The translations under genes were made by a program, and so were the position numbers. 64,000 bases of DNA from Primula veris. Taxonomy: Eukaryota; Streptophyta; Magnoliopsida; Ericales; Primulaceae. Shown here in pieces: positions 23,901 through 35,465 of this stretch. Location of the stretch: the NCBI GenBank assembly GCA_963682055.1, contig OY821740.1, positions 33,748,795 to 33,812,794 on the forward strand, in the 5' to 3' direction. Below the pieces are notes generated by a model. The model was not told where the DNA came from and searched no databases. It was given only the letters and a program-made list of their open reading frames with translations. Numbering within the stretch: position 1 is the first letter of the stretch; every line of letters starts with the position of its first letter.

Positions 23901-26130
23901 TCAGAATCCACATAGAGAAAGCTTATACATCTTTTTATGTTTGATCAGGATTAACGACCTGTACGAAACAAGTGAAATGGAAAACGTAGAGTAAGTCTTT
24001 AAATAAAGTGGGAAAGCAAAGTTAGTATAGATTCAGTTAATTTACTTCAGCAGCAGCTTATTAGTTCTTGATTATGATTTTACTGTCATTTCTGTGAAGA
24101 GATGGGATGTATGTGCGTGTCATGGGCCGTTTGAAAAACTACCAAGGGAAACAGCAATTAGACGCCTTCTCTGTAAGGTACTAAATTTCTAACTTGCGAT
24201 AAAAAGACTCCACTAATTTACTTGTCTACGACTGCAGGCTGAAATCATTTAATTGTTGTCCAAACCTACCGTATCCTTTTTCATGCACACAAGTCTATAG
24301 CTAAAGCATGTGGAACACCAAAGATGAAAATAACCTCATTTGTTATGTTTTAGCCTTAATGGATATAATTGTCAACATTAAGACGGTATATGAAAAGGTT
24401 ACTAAACTAGTTATGTTTTGAATCCTTGATATAATGTTATGTACAAATGAGTGCGTCTGCCTGATATATATGTATATGCCTATGCACATATAAACGATGT
24501 TACTATACTTAGACTTAATAATTGACATTTGATAAGGAGTGTGCCAGTATTGATGGCAAAAGTAATTGAGTTATTTATGGAAGACATTACAAAAGTGGTA
24601 CCGGTTATGTCCTTCCACAGACAGATCATTGTTTATGATTGCAGATTTTATAATTTTGAAGTGTCTGGTTCTTATATTATTACTATTGTTGTGTTTTATG
24701 TACTAAAATTGTTTATCTTATTCTGTTCTGTTACGAGACAACATCTTAGAAGTTTCTCGCATTGGGTAATGAATGTAACAAGTGTTTTCAGCTCGTTTTA
24801 AATCCCTCTTATCTTAGCTGTATGTCTGTACCCAACCTTTATCAGTACATCAGTTTAAAAATTATTCTGACTGTCAAGAAATTTAATATTAACAAATGGA
24901 ACCAGAGTATTGATCTAAAATATCTTAATGTGGAGAAATTATTAGGTTCTCTACTTCTCTTCTTTAGTAGTCTCATATACATCTATTTGTTCCCCCATCA
25001 GATCCTTATTTGTTATTTGTTTACATAGGTTTGAGAAGATCTTAGAACTAATGTATACAACTTAGACTATGTACATGCTTGTAAATCTATGATTTCTATT
25101 TAAAAGTATTTGTAACATTCTCTGTGCTCATTTTCAGGCCTGTGACAAATTTTGATGAGGTAACCTACCATTATACAGAGTGCATACATTATCAGCTTTT
25201 AAATAATAAAGTAAAGGTACAAGCATGACATTTTCACAATTTCATTGCTCCATTTTGTTTATTTAGAACCAAGACAGCTTATATATGTTGCTGATTGTTT
25301 TGTCTGTGTTAAAAGATGCAAGGTGATATCAAAGATCCTTCGTCTCAATCTCGTGGTTTATCTGCTAGTATGCCTTCTGAAAACGGGTTCAATGGGTCAC
25401 ATGCATCGACAGTGAGTAAATTTATACTGTGAAATGAATGTAAAAAAAATACATTTTTTTAGATTTTGAGTAATTAGGTTTTTGTGCTATGTAGTTCTCT
25501 GGGCAATCGACTGTAGATGGGCTCAAGGGATTCGATCAAATGGTGCTTGATTATTTGCAACAACTATCAGTCTCGTGAGTAGTTGCAAATTCTCATTGAC
25601 TGCATATAATGTAGTGCGAAAGAACTTCACCATATGTTTAATTGTTTAGCATTGTGATTTGAAAATATTTAGGGATGTCTTTTGTCATATCTTACGCTCC
25701 TAATGCATCACTGTCCCTAATCTTTGCAGCGAAATTGAAAAGGGCGTACATAAGGATGAACTGATCAAGAATCTCAGAATTCCCAAGGAGAAGATCATGT
25801 AATCTCTCTCCCTATCTTCTTTTGTTCTCTGGCCTTCTTTGGTTGTTTATACTCTGTACGTGAAAGACCAACTTATTTGAGGATTAAAATGTTGAGTTTA
25901 TCCCAATAATAAAATTAAAAGAACTTATGCTTTAAGCTGATATGATATGTCGAAGCACCTTAGCTTTTAAAAAAGACTTAAGCAGTCTAACTAAATGTTT
26001 CTTTCTTGCATGTATATTGAAGATCGTTAATCTTTTTGTTGATTACCATTTTAGGGAGACGATCACGACTCTTGAAGAGGAAGGATTAATATACTCCACC
26101 ATTGACGAATTCCACTTCAAAGCAACATAA
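20948..26130 (+). CDS. RPA2: Replication protein A 32-kDa subunit
   Basis: Ten exons join in phase: 20948-21025, 21133-21240, 23714-23811, 23949-23990, 24100-24177, 25138-25216, 25316-25411, 25495-25574, 25730-25798, 26055-26130, giving 267 residues, close to the family's usual 270-280. It is the middle subunit of the single-stranded-DNA-binding RPA trimer in nuclear replication, repair and recombination. The N-terminus is Ser/Thr-rich (MMSSQYEGGYTSTLSSQPTD). An OB-fold spans about residues 60-170, with FTLDDGTGQISCTRW and MYVRVMGRLKNYQGKQQLDA. The C-terminus (about 200-267) is the winged-helix protein-interaction domain, ending EEEGLIYSTIDEFHFKAT. Exon 6 ends at either of two nearby GT sites (25210 or 25216); 25216 was chosen for its stronger AAG/GT context. 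Intron 2 (about 2.5 kb) contains a tandem repeat. A retrotransposon lies about 0.5 kb upstream in the same orientation. Confidence 0.93.
21425..21975. repeat. About 143-bp tandem repeat in RPA2 intron 2
   Basis: Four close copies; the shared TGGTGAAACTGTTTGAGG occurs at 21441, 21586, 21729 and 21872 (spacing 145, 143, 143). Each also carries a run ending GTAGTTTAGAAAAAAAGGCA. A more diverged fifth copy continues to about 22150. Confidence 0.9.
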
Positions 26131-28268
26131 GTAGTTGAGCACTTCGATGTTATTTTTCATTTTGATTCTGTCTTTTGCTTGGTTTGAGGATGTGTTTATA
26201 AAATGTCTTATTCTAGAACTAGAAGTATCAAAACTCTTATCGTTAGGCCATGTGTTGGATGTTCTGGGATCATTTTTCTTCAGTTTGTTTCATCTAATGG
26301 AATTTTCAAATTTCTGTCACACATCACTGAAGCTTGATACACGATGCTGAGTTTTAAGCCAATGTTAGAAAAGTGTGTTTGGGAAGATTGCAAAGTATAA
26401 TTTAGTATTCATGCAAAGTTGAGAGTGCGAAACTTATTTATAAATAAGTTCATTAGCTTAAGTCCATTATGGTAAATTTCTCAATTTAAGTGCGAAACTT
26501 ATTTATAAGTAAGTTCATTAGATTACACCTTTGTTTTTTCAAATTTGTCATTATTTTCTCACACATTTTAGTAAAGTTAATATGAGAAGTACTGAAGTAC
26601 TTTATTTGCAACGGATTCAGAAACATGAAGTTATATTACCAGGACGGCCAAGTCGAGTAAGCGTCGGGTTTTGGACAACACACAATTAAAGAATTATTGG
26701 GCAATATGATAACTGTCCAATATAAGTTTGTATGAATAATTATTTATATTTTAATGAGATATAATTTTTGATTGGTATCTTTTGAAACTACTAAGTTAAG
26801 AGTTAATATCATTTTCAAAATAGTTATTGCAAATTAGTATCCCTTGTCAATATATATACATAAACCCAACACATTTGGCCTAATAAAAGTTTGACAAAGA
26901 CCAAAAAATTAAAATAATCCATAAAAATGTAAAAAAAATGAAAAAAAATGAAAAAAAAATTCCAGGAAAAATTAAAAAATTAACAAAAATCCAAAAAAAA
27001 CAAAAAATAATTTTTTAACAATCTCTTACAAAATTTATAAAAATTCTGGAAAAATATAAATTTTCGGAAAAAAAAAATTCCAGAAAATTTATAAAATTTG
27101 GAAAAAAATTAAAAATTCAGAAAAAAAATTAAAATTTTGGAAAAAATCTAAAAAATTCTTAAAAAATCCAAAAACTTTTTTCTTTTTTTTTTACAAAAAT
27201 TAAAAAAACAATCAATTTTTTTTTTTTACAATCTAATACAAACTTTTGTTGACGATTAATGCAATTTTTGTGAGAATATAATACACATTTTTTGACAATC
27301 TACTATATTTTTTTTGCAATCTAATACAATTTTTTTAAAAATCTAATATAATTTATTTGACAATCTAATAGACAATCGTATATAAAATTTTTGACAATCT
27401 AATACAAATTTTTTGAAATATAATGCAAATTCTCAACAATCTAATACAAATTTTTGACAATAAATAGAAAATATAATACAATTTTTGTGACAATCTAGTA
27501 CAAATTTTTTGACAATCTAATACTTTTTTTTTTTTTTTGCAATCTAATACAAATTTTGTGACAATCTAATTTTTTTTCCGGCAATTTAATACAAAAAAAT
27601 TGACAATCTAATATATTTTTTTTTGACAATCTAATGACCAATACGAACAACCAAAATTTGAAACACAAATGAAAGGATTTTTTTAATTTTTTTTACAGGT
27701 AAAAATATTGGGATTGAGGAACAAGAAATGTATTTATTCGATAGCTATTGTCTGATTGGTGAAACCGTTTCTCATTTTTCTTATTTTTTTAATATTGCAT
27801 GTTTCAGTGGATTTCTATTTTAATGTTTGTAACTTTCTTTGTTTGACATGTATTTTAGTTCTAGTCTATAAATTATACATTTTTACTATTATACTATAAC
27901 TTACAATCTGACTGAATTCACCACCAAAAACAAATTCACAAACCAAGTAAATGAAGTATCTGGACAGATCTAGACCACGTCGTGATGACGACGGCATGAT
28001 GACAACAACAATCGGAGATGAAGAGATAAAGAGGAGAAAGAACGCTACAAAGATATATAGATGGTATTTTTGTTTTAGTTAATCTTGGCCATTGAAAAAA
28101 ACATAAATAGATGGTTAGGATTAAAATGTAAACATAGTGTGTTTTTTTTATGTGTCGATATATCCTTCCCGTATATATATATATATATATTATAAATTTA
28201 AGAGAGAAGAGAGAGAGAGAGAGGAGATTAAGAGATAGAGAGGAGACAGATCTGGGAATAGAGCTAGA
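26131..28268. other. Intergenic AT-rich and low-complexity DNA
   Basis: Starts with the RPA2 3' flank, which includes a 33-bp direct repeat (AGTGCGAAACTTATTTATA, near 26425 and 26490). About 26890-27220 is A/T homopolymer-rich. About 27225-27640 repeats a degenerate GACAATCTAATACAAATTTT motif many times. From 27700 the sequence is ordinary AT-rich DNA ending in TA and GA microsatellites at about 28175-28240. No gene is seen. Confidence 0.6.
27225..27645. repeat. Degenerate CAATCTAATACAAATTT tandem array
   Basis: About fifteen imperfect repeats of roughly 25-30 bp, each containing CAATCTAATA or a close variant, separated by T-runs. No coding capacity or inverted structure was seen. Confidence 0.75.
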
Positions 28269-28276
28269 GATGATAG

Positions 28277-29040
28277 GGGGAGTTCTTTTTTCAATACGGG
28301 AAAGGCTAACCACTATAACAGACGTGGGTGCAGCAAACCCACGTCTATGTGGATTTAATTTTTTTTTTTTTTTTCTTCTTCATCACGTGGCTGCTGCAAT
28401 TATTTTCTTTTCTTCTGTATCTTCTTCTTCACTTCGTTTTTAATTTTAATATATCAAACAATTTCTCAATTTTATTCAAAAATTTTCCCAATTTTATCCC
28501 AAAAAAACCCTAACCATCAACCATCAAATTCCTTCATATATCAAATTAATATATTTTTTTACCAAATCAACACCACTCTACCACTACAATTATTCTCAAT
28601 TTTACCAAAAAAAAAACATCTCCCAATTTACCCAAAAAAAAAAAAACTTCTTAAAATAAAACCCTAACCATCAACAATCAAACTCATTCATATATCAAAT
28701 TAATATATTTTTTTTCTCAAATCAGCATCACTCTACCACTACAATTATCCCCAATTTTACCCAAAAACAAAACATCTCCCAATTTACCCAAAAAACCCAA
28801 TTTTACCAAAAAAAAACTCTAACCATCAACCATCAAACTCCTTCATATATCAAATTAATATATTTTTTTTCTCAAATCAACATCACTCTACCACTACATT
28901 TATCCCCAATTTTACCCAAAAAAAAAAACTATCCCAATTTACCAAAATAAAACCTCCCCCAATTTTACAAAAAATAAATTCTAACAATCAACCACCAAAC
29001 TACTTCCTATATCAAATTAAGATCATTTTTTTTTCTCAAA
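28277..29040 (+). repeat. Left terminal inverted repeat of the MULE
   Basis: About 764 bp matching the reverse complement of the right end. The outer 100 bp hold TTCAATACGGGAAA and CACTATAACA followed by CCCACGTCTA. The inner part contains about four imperfect 150-bp subrepeats, each with CTAACCATCAACCATCAA-like, CATATATCAAATTAATATAT and CACTCTACCACTACAAT blocks. Confidence 0.88.
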
Positions 29041-29508
29041 TCAACATCACTCTACCACTACAATTATCAAGTAAGTATTTCTTTTTATTATTGAATTTTA
29101 ATTTTATGTAAATAAATATAATTATTAATAAGTTATAACATTTATTAATTAAAAGTTTTTAACTTTTTTTATTAACCTTTAAATATTTATCTTCAAATTT
29201 GTTTAATCACAACTAATATTAAGTTCTAATTATATAATTTTATATGTTACTCTAATAACACTTGAGTAATGAAAATAACTTAGATAAATGATTAAAAAAA
29301 ACTTGTTTCGGCATGTACATGTGAACTTGTTTTGTTAGAGACATTTTATTAATTTGGAGTTTAGGTTAGTAATTAAGTTGTTGGATTTTTATAATTTTTT
29401 GGAAGTTAAATGTATTATCTCATATATTTAAATTTATGTTAAATATGTTATTGTATCATTTATATTTGATAGTGATATTTGTTAATATATTCAATTGTTT
29501 AGGTACCT

Positions 29509-31848
29509 ATGACAGAAAAAATAAAGTTAAATCCAGGTCCCATTGATGATAGCGTTTTATATGAGCAGAAACATCATATTTGTAATATCATTTGGGGATC
29601 AACTTTGTTAGAAGAAAAAAAGGACATTCGTAACTATAATCGGTTTCCGGTAATTGATGATCATAGAGTTTTATATTTGCTAAATGTGGCTGGTTTTTAT
29701 GGGTTGTATAGTTTGGGATATAGGAAAGTTGATAATCATTTGATAACTGCATTAATCGAGCGCTGGAGACCAGAGACTAGTACGTTTCATTTTTCGATTG
29801 GAGAGTTAACAATGACTCTTCAAGATATAGAGGTATTAGGTGGGGTTAAAGTGGACGGAAATGCTCTTGTAAGTGACGAAAGTGGATTTACAACAACGGC
29901 TAAACATGCCTTGGTAACTGATTTATTAGGTATAGTTACACGTGATACTTTTACCGATGATGGGATGATTAAATTTAGTTGGTTGTGTTATACATTTAAC
30001 CCTCAATCTGTCAACAAGTTTTCATCTGTGGACTATATTATGCGTGTTACAAGAGCATGTATGTTATTGATTATTGGAAGTCAGTATTTACAAGACGACA
30101 AAGGAGTTGGTGTGCCAGTACACTATTTAGCTTATATGAGAGATTTTGATATCTGCGGACAATATAGTTGGGGTTCAGCCATATTAGGATATACATATAG
30201 GTCACTAACAAAAGCAGCTCTTATTGACAAAAGAGGCAAATCAAAAAGGGGGGTGACTGGCGCATTGCAATTGTTGCAATATTGGGCATGGAGTAGATTT
30301 AGGTTTTTGCTTCCTGAATATTCAGCGGATGATACGCCACCTGAAGGGTTTCCATCTTATCCCTTTGGACGCAGGTTGATAAGTTTACTTTTAGTTTTCG
30401 TCGTTAAAATTATTGATATGAATTATATGATTAATTTTGCTATTTAGTTTTTTAAATATTATACAGATTGGCTAGATGTAAGATGACGTATACAACAGGT
30501 ATCCCTTTTCATAGCGTTCGGGTATTTCGTGACTTGTTTGACATGGTGGGTCATCGTCAGGTAAATATTTTTTCATATTTGTTTGTCTATTTATATATAG
30601 AAAATTGTAACCCTCTTTCTCACTATTAATAATTTTTATTTTTTACTATCAGGTCATTTGGGAGCCGTATCCAAAACTGGATGATTTGGCTGATTGCTCG
30701 AAGGCAGGTCAATGTATATGGCGTTCAAGCGTCCCTCTTATATGTACGGATTTAGTGGAGTATCATAATCCGGAAAGAGTGATGCCACAATTTGGTATGA
30801 TACAAAAAATACCTCCTCCCGCCAAAAACTCTAAAAACTTACGCACACTGAGCCGTAAAGGTCATGCGGACTATAACTGGGTGCAACGTTATCAAGAGCA
30901 CATTGAGACTTGGAATGCAAGAGCAGAACACGTTCAAACATCCGAATTTCATAATGACATCCAAATAGTAAGTGATAACTACATGAGATGGTATAATAGA
31001 ATCACCAGAAAAAGGATAGGTCCGCCTGTGACGCACCCACAAGAAAAAGGTGTGCAGCCAGTTGCGGGCGTTATGGAATACATGGTACTTATTTAGCAAC
31101 TTTTTTAATTGTTAACATTAATATTTTTTATTTTTATAATTATGATGACTTGAGACTTTAGACCTTAATGACTTCGCACCTTGTGAAAATAAAATATTAA
31201 TTCAGGACGCCATTTTTTAAATAGTTTTATTAATCAGTATTTTAATGTCTTTATTAATGTCTTTGTGTTTTGTAGTTTTAAGAATTGGAACAAAATTATG
31301 AAAAGGCGGTTCGAAAGGGTAAGACGAGTAAGATACAAAAATATTGGAATATGATTAAAGTTGTTGGAAGGAGACCTCCAGTATTGGACCATGCCGAAAT
31401 ACCGCACCAACAGCCTTCGAACGTCCCACCACATCCACCTTCGGGTCCGGATTCGGGTCCGACTTACTCTACTAGTGATTGTTACATCCCACAGTCGTCA
31501 TACACATATCCTGAGCAAAATTCACAATGGAGTCCATGGGTTCAGGCTCAAATGCCTACTTCATCGTTTGCGCATGACATGACAAGCGATTGGAGTCCAT
31601 GGGTTCAGCCTCGACATTCTACCACCTCATTTGCGCATGTCATGACAAACGATTTTTGTCCATGGGTTCAGCCTCGACATTCTACTTCATCGTTTGCGCA
31701 TGACATGAGAAGCGATTTTTGTCCATGGGTTCAGCCTCAAATGCCTACTTCATCGTTTACGCATGACATGACAAGCGATTTTTTTAATGAGTATCAAACC
31801 CCAAACCCCAATGTTTTTCCTGACGAAGGACCGAGCACGGGTTTTTGA
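29509..31848 (+). CDS. Plant mobile domain (PMD, MAIN-like) protein of the MULE
   Basis: Exons 29509-30374, 30467-30560 and 30653-31084 join in phase (464 codons). A fourth coding block, 31288-31848, carries the C-terminus. The PMD signature is clear: ALIERWRPETSTFHFSIGEL then TMTLQDIEVLGGVKVDGNAL, and later VIWEPYPKLDDL, VPLICTDLVEYHNPERVMPQ and NWVQRYQEHIETWNARAEH. The C-terminal block is low complexity with four repeats of a SPWVQPRHSTSSFAHDM type. PMD proteins occur both as host genes (MAIN, MAIL1, which act in transposon silencing and gene expression) and inside transposons. Here the gene lies wholly inside the MULE. The last junction is uncertain: the obvious acceptors near 31275-31282 do not keep phase with the donor at 31084, so either a cryptic site is used or a 1-nt lesion exists. 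Confidence 0.8.
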
Positions 31849-32071
31849 AGTATTTTTATTTAAGAGTATGTTTTTAGTGGTGCATGAGTTAGTAGTATTT
31901 TTCGTTTTATATATTTTGTACCAAATCATGTGTGACAGTTTTATTTCGTTTTCCCGTTTGTATTTAGCCAAGTAATTAAATAACAATAGCCAAGTAATAA
32001 ATAGAGACATTAAACAAAATTCACGAAATGTGAAATACGTAAAATAGCTAACATTTGTTACAACATTATAA

Positions 32072-35000
32072 TTATTCATCATCTGATAAATTGGTAACAC
32101 TAAAATAAGTGTCCGATCTCGACATTCTTCTTAAAGCTTCATAATAATTAAAATTTGGTCTAAAAACTTCTTCCCATGGAGAAGCTTCACAAGAGCGAGT
32201 CTTTTTCCACCCGGCACTAATATTTGGCATGGGAAAAGGCCTGACATTGTTTCCGCTTTGATCAATGATGATCTCCACGTAATGGTTTCTATTCACATTG
32301 GCCATTACAATCATAGAAGGATTTGTCGGAGGAGCTGTATGCATAGGCAAATAAGTTGCCAATCCTTCATCAAGTGTCACCACTGCCATATTGTACTTTG
32401 ATGCAATTACATAACCCGACTCTGGGAAGTGCATCCAATTTTCTTCATCTGGCATATTATACGGATCATTCCAAATAAATGAGTTCCGAATGAAAGTGTA
32501 ACCTCTTATTTGTCCAATAAGATCAAAATAGTAAATTGGGTGGTTATCAATTTCATGGAAAAGGTCTTTACGCACTTGACTCCAATCATCGGCTCCTAAT
32601 CTCATTCCCATTGCCTTTGCAATCACTCGAAACCCACAATGCCCATCACCGGCTACATCATTGACCGTCAATATATGATCGTGAAACATAGACGGAATCT
32701 GCTCCATATATTTAAATGACTTGCGGAAATGAGGGCTTGACTGCGATGTTGTTTTACCTTTTTGTTTCTCATAAACTGAATACCTAGGGGGTATGGGGGG
32801 TGATGGACCATAATTAGTTTTTGCACTGCTGTAACTGCGTCTTCTTTCTGTCTGTTGATCCTTGAAAAACTGAGTATATTCAAAGGCAGATGGGTCCCGT
32901 GTGGTTGAATATTTGGTAGGTCTTTTCCCCCTTGACGATGGTTTATTTCGTGGTTTGACCAGAGGCTCTCTGGCTGTTGTTTTTAAAGGATTATACAAAA
33001 GTTCAATTTGTGCCTTGAAATTCTCCCTCATGATTGGATCACTCGTTTGATCATACTTTCGCCTTAAAGCCATTATATGCTCAACAATGTTGTCTTCATC
33101 CTCCGCTATATTCTCTTCGTCAAACCTTAATTTTCTCCAGTGAGGATCGATGCATTCTAGTGGAATAGGACAACCTCGCTCTCCGTAGTTACGAATAACA
33201 TGGCAACATGGAAGATTGTAGACCAATGTTATCTCACAGCTAGAGCATGTAGGGTCTGCTTTTATCCATTCGAGTTGCTTAACCTCTTTTAGCATCATAT
33301 CCATTGCGTGAAGAGAACATTTACCTGATATAAAAGTGAGAATACAACTATATAAGTTCAACGGAAACAACTAAATAATTTGGGTGCATAAAAATATGAA
33401 ATTTCTAAAAAAGAAAAATTAATTAAATAATAGAATCTGACCTCTTAATTCTGAAAAATATGGAATTTCGTGTTGTCTTTTAACAACATTCATACTATTC
33501 CCCAATGACCCCCTAATTCGATTGTGTTGAATTGACAACAAGTCAATTATGTATATCACCATGTTTTCAAGGTCGCCACCGGAGGTTCCAATATATCTTT
33601 TAAATGTAGAATGAGCACCCTCGACCCTATTTCAAATAAAATGTTAATTAAACAACATGATTATTTATATATAAAAATCAAATACATATATCAGAAAAAT
33701 ATGTAAATATCATACCTATTAGTCGTCCTGTTCCCGAAGTGCCTTGTCTTGTTAGTGTAACAGGCCACAAACTTTTCTTTGTGACTATCTAATAAATCAC
33801 ACATATATTTCAAAGCAATTGGATATGCTTTGTAGACACTCGACAGTGTCATGCGTGCTGCTTCAAAATCATATTCAGTTTCACTATCAACAAGAGTTAA
33901 CCAATCTTTATACATCTTCGCCCATATAGCCTTAGGGACTTTTGGACTGCAATGTGTTACGACGTTCCGCGAAATGTGAAATGTGCAAAATAGATGGTTT
34001 GTCGTAGGAAAAATATTTTGCACAGCATTCGTTAACGCTTGATCCCTATCTGTCAACATTACTCGTGGGGTCTTACTATTTTTCATTATCATCCGGAGAC
34101 ACTCTAAAGCCCATTCGTAAGTAGGTTGTTGCTCATTACGCAAACAAGCAAAAGCAACACAAAATGTATTTTGTGTCGATGTGACGCCCACAATTTGGAG
34201 AAATGGCATGTTAAACCTATTTGTACTATAAGTGCAATCCAAGCACAATACATTGGGAAATGCACATACCAACTTCACGGAATCTTTATGCGTATAAAAC
34301 AAATCTTCTAGTTGATTTGTGTGTGGGTTGGTCCTATGAAACGATATAAACTCTTTACTATCCAAAAGATGCATGAGATGTTGTATTTGACTTTTACCTA
34401 CCCTTTCTTTAACTTTTTCCCTGGCTTTAAGATTATATATGTCTTTCTTATTAGACTTATTGCCAGAAAATTTACGTTTTATTGCAGAAAGAATAGTCCC
34501 CGGCTTGGCAAGACTATCTACCATAGTTCTAAACATACCCTTTTCATCTTTATTAAGTCTGCGCGCTTGTGAATGAGCTTCTGGATAAATATCATTTTCA
34601 TGATTATACGTTCCATTTTCGATGTAAAATCTCCAATTGTTTTCCTCCATGTAACACTCGATTTTAAATAAACAAAAACATTTACCAGAGCTCGTGTCTC
34701 TGCTTGATGCCTTTTTCGGTTTCGGATCCCCATATTTTTTACACTTCAAAGTGACTCGACTTTTACTATCAAAGTGTGCATTGATATTTTTCGAGTACGT
34801 CGTAGTCAAAAAAAAACCTAGACCAGTCGATATCCCGTACAAGTAGTCTTTCATTTCATTGAGTGAAGCAAAAACCTGTAGAAATAAGATATTAAGAAAT
34901 AATTATTCAATCACACTATAAACGATTGTAAAAAAATGTAAATAATTATTTTTAGCTACAACATTAAACGGAGTATATCACGTGGTTTTGAAAATAAATA

Positions 35001-35461
35001 AAAACAGACAATTACTTAAAATATGGAAAGGATTTTTTGAGACAAACCAGAGTACTTTGGAAATGATTTCTATAATCATAACCTATCCCGAATTCAGTTG
35101 GCGAAGAATTAATATTATGTTCGTTATCATCTGGTTGGGGATTTTCGTTATATCCATCATGATCCCGTTGAGGTTCTACAAACTGACTTGTAAAAACTTC
35201 TTGTGATGCGCCAGGTTGGTGACTCGTGTAATTATAGTCACCACTTACAAACTGATTATCAAAATACGGATTGGGATGATTATTCAAATATGAATCATAA
35301 GAAAACTGAGCATTGTCATAAGGATCAGTCGGAAAATTGATATTTTGAGATGGAAAAAAAATATTTTAATTAGAATCGATCGGAAATTGGGTGTTTTGGG
35401 GAGTATTATCCGGAGGAGATAAATTAAGATCCATTCCCCAAATATTATAATTGTTATCCAT
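32072..35461 (-). pseudogene. MULE transposase (MURA/FAR1-like) with C-terminal OTU protease domain, one nonsense codon
   Basis: Exons 35461-35048, 34875-33716, 33626-33442 and 33324-32072 join in phase to about 1,003 codons. A FAR1-type zinc-binding region (Cys near CFCLFKIECY, His near YNHEND) precedes the MULE transposase core. Catalytic acids are D351 (CLDCTYSTN), D414 (MLTDRDQA) and a glutamate in exon 3 (RVEGAHSTFK). A SWIM-type zinc finger follows (CSSCEITLVYNLPCCHVI). After a basic, Ser/Pro-rich linker comes an OTU-type cysteine-protease domain at about 800-935, with GDGHCGFRVIA holding Asp and the Cys nucleophile, and a likely catalytic His in NRNHYVEI. The only break seen is TAA at 35368-35366, codon 32, where neighbours suggest a former CAA. 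The next in-frame ATG (residue 146) would keep the zinc finger, transposase and OTU parts. Confidence 0.85.
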
Positions 35462-35465
35462 ACTT

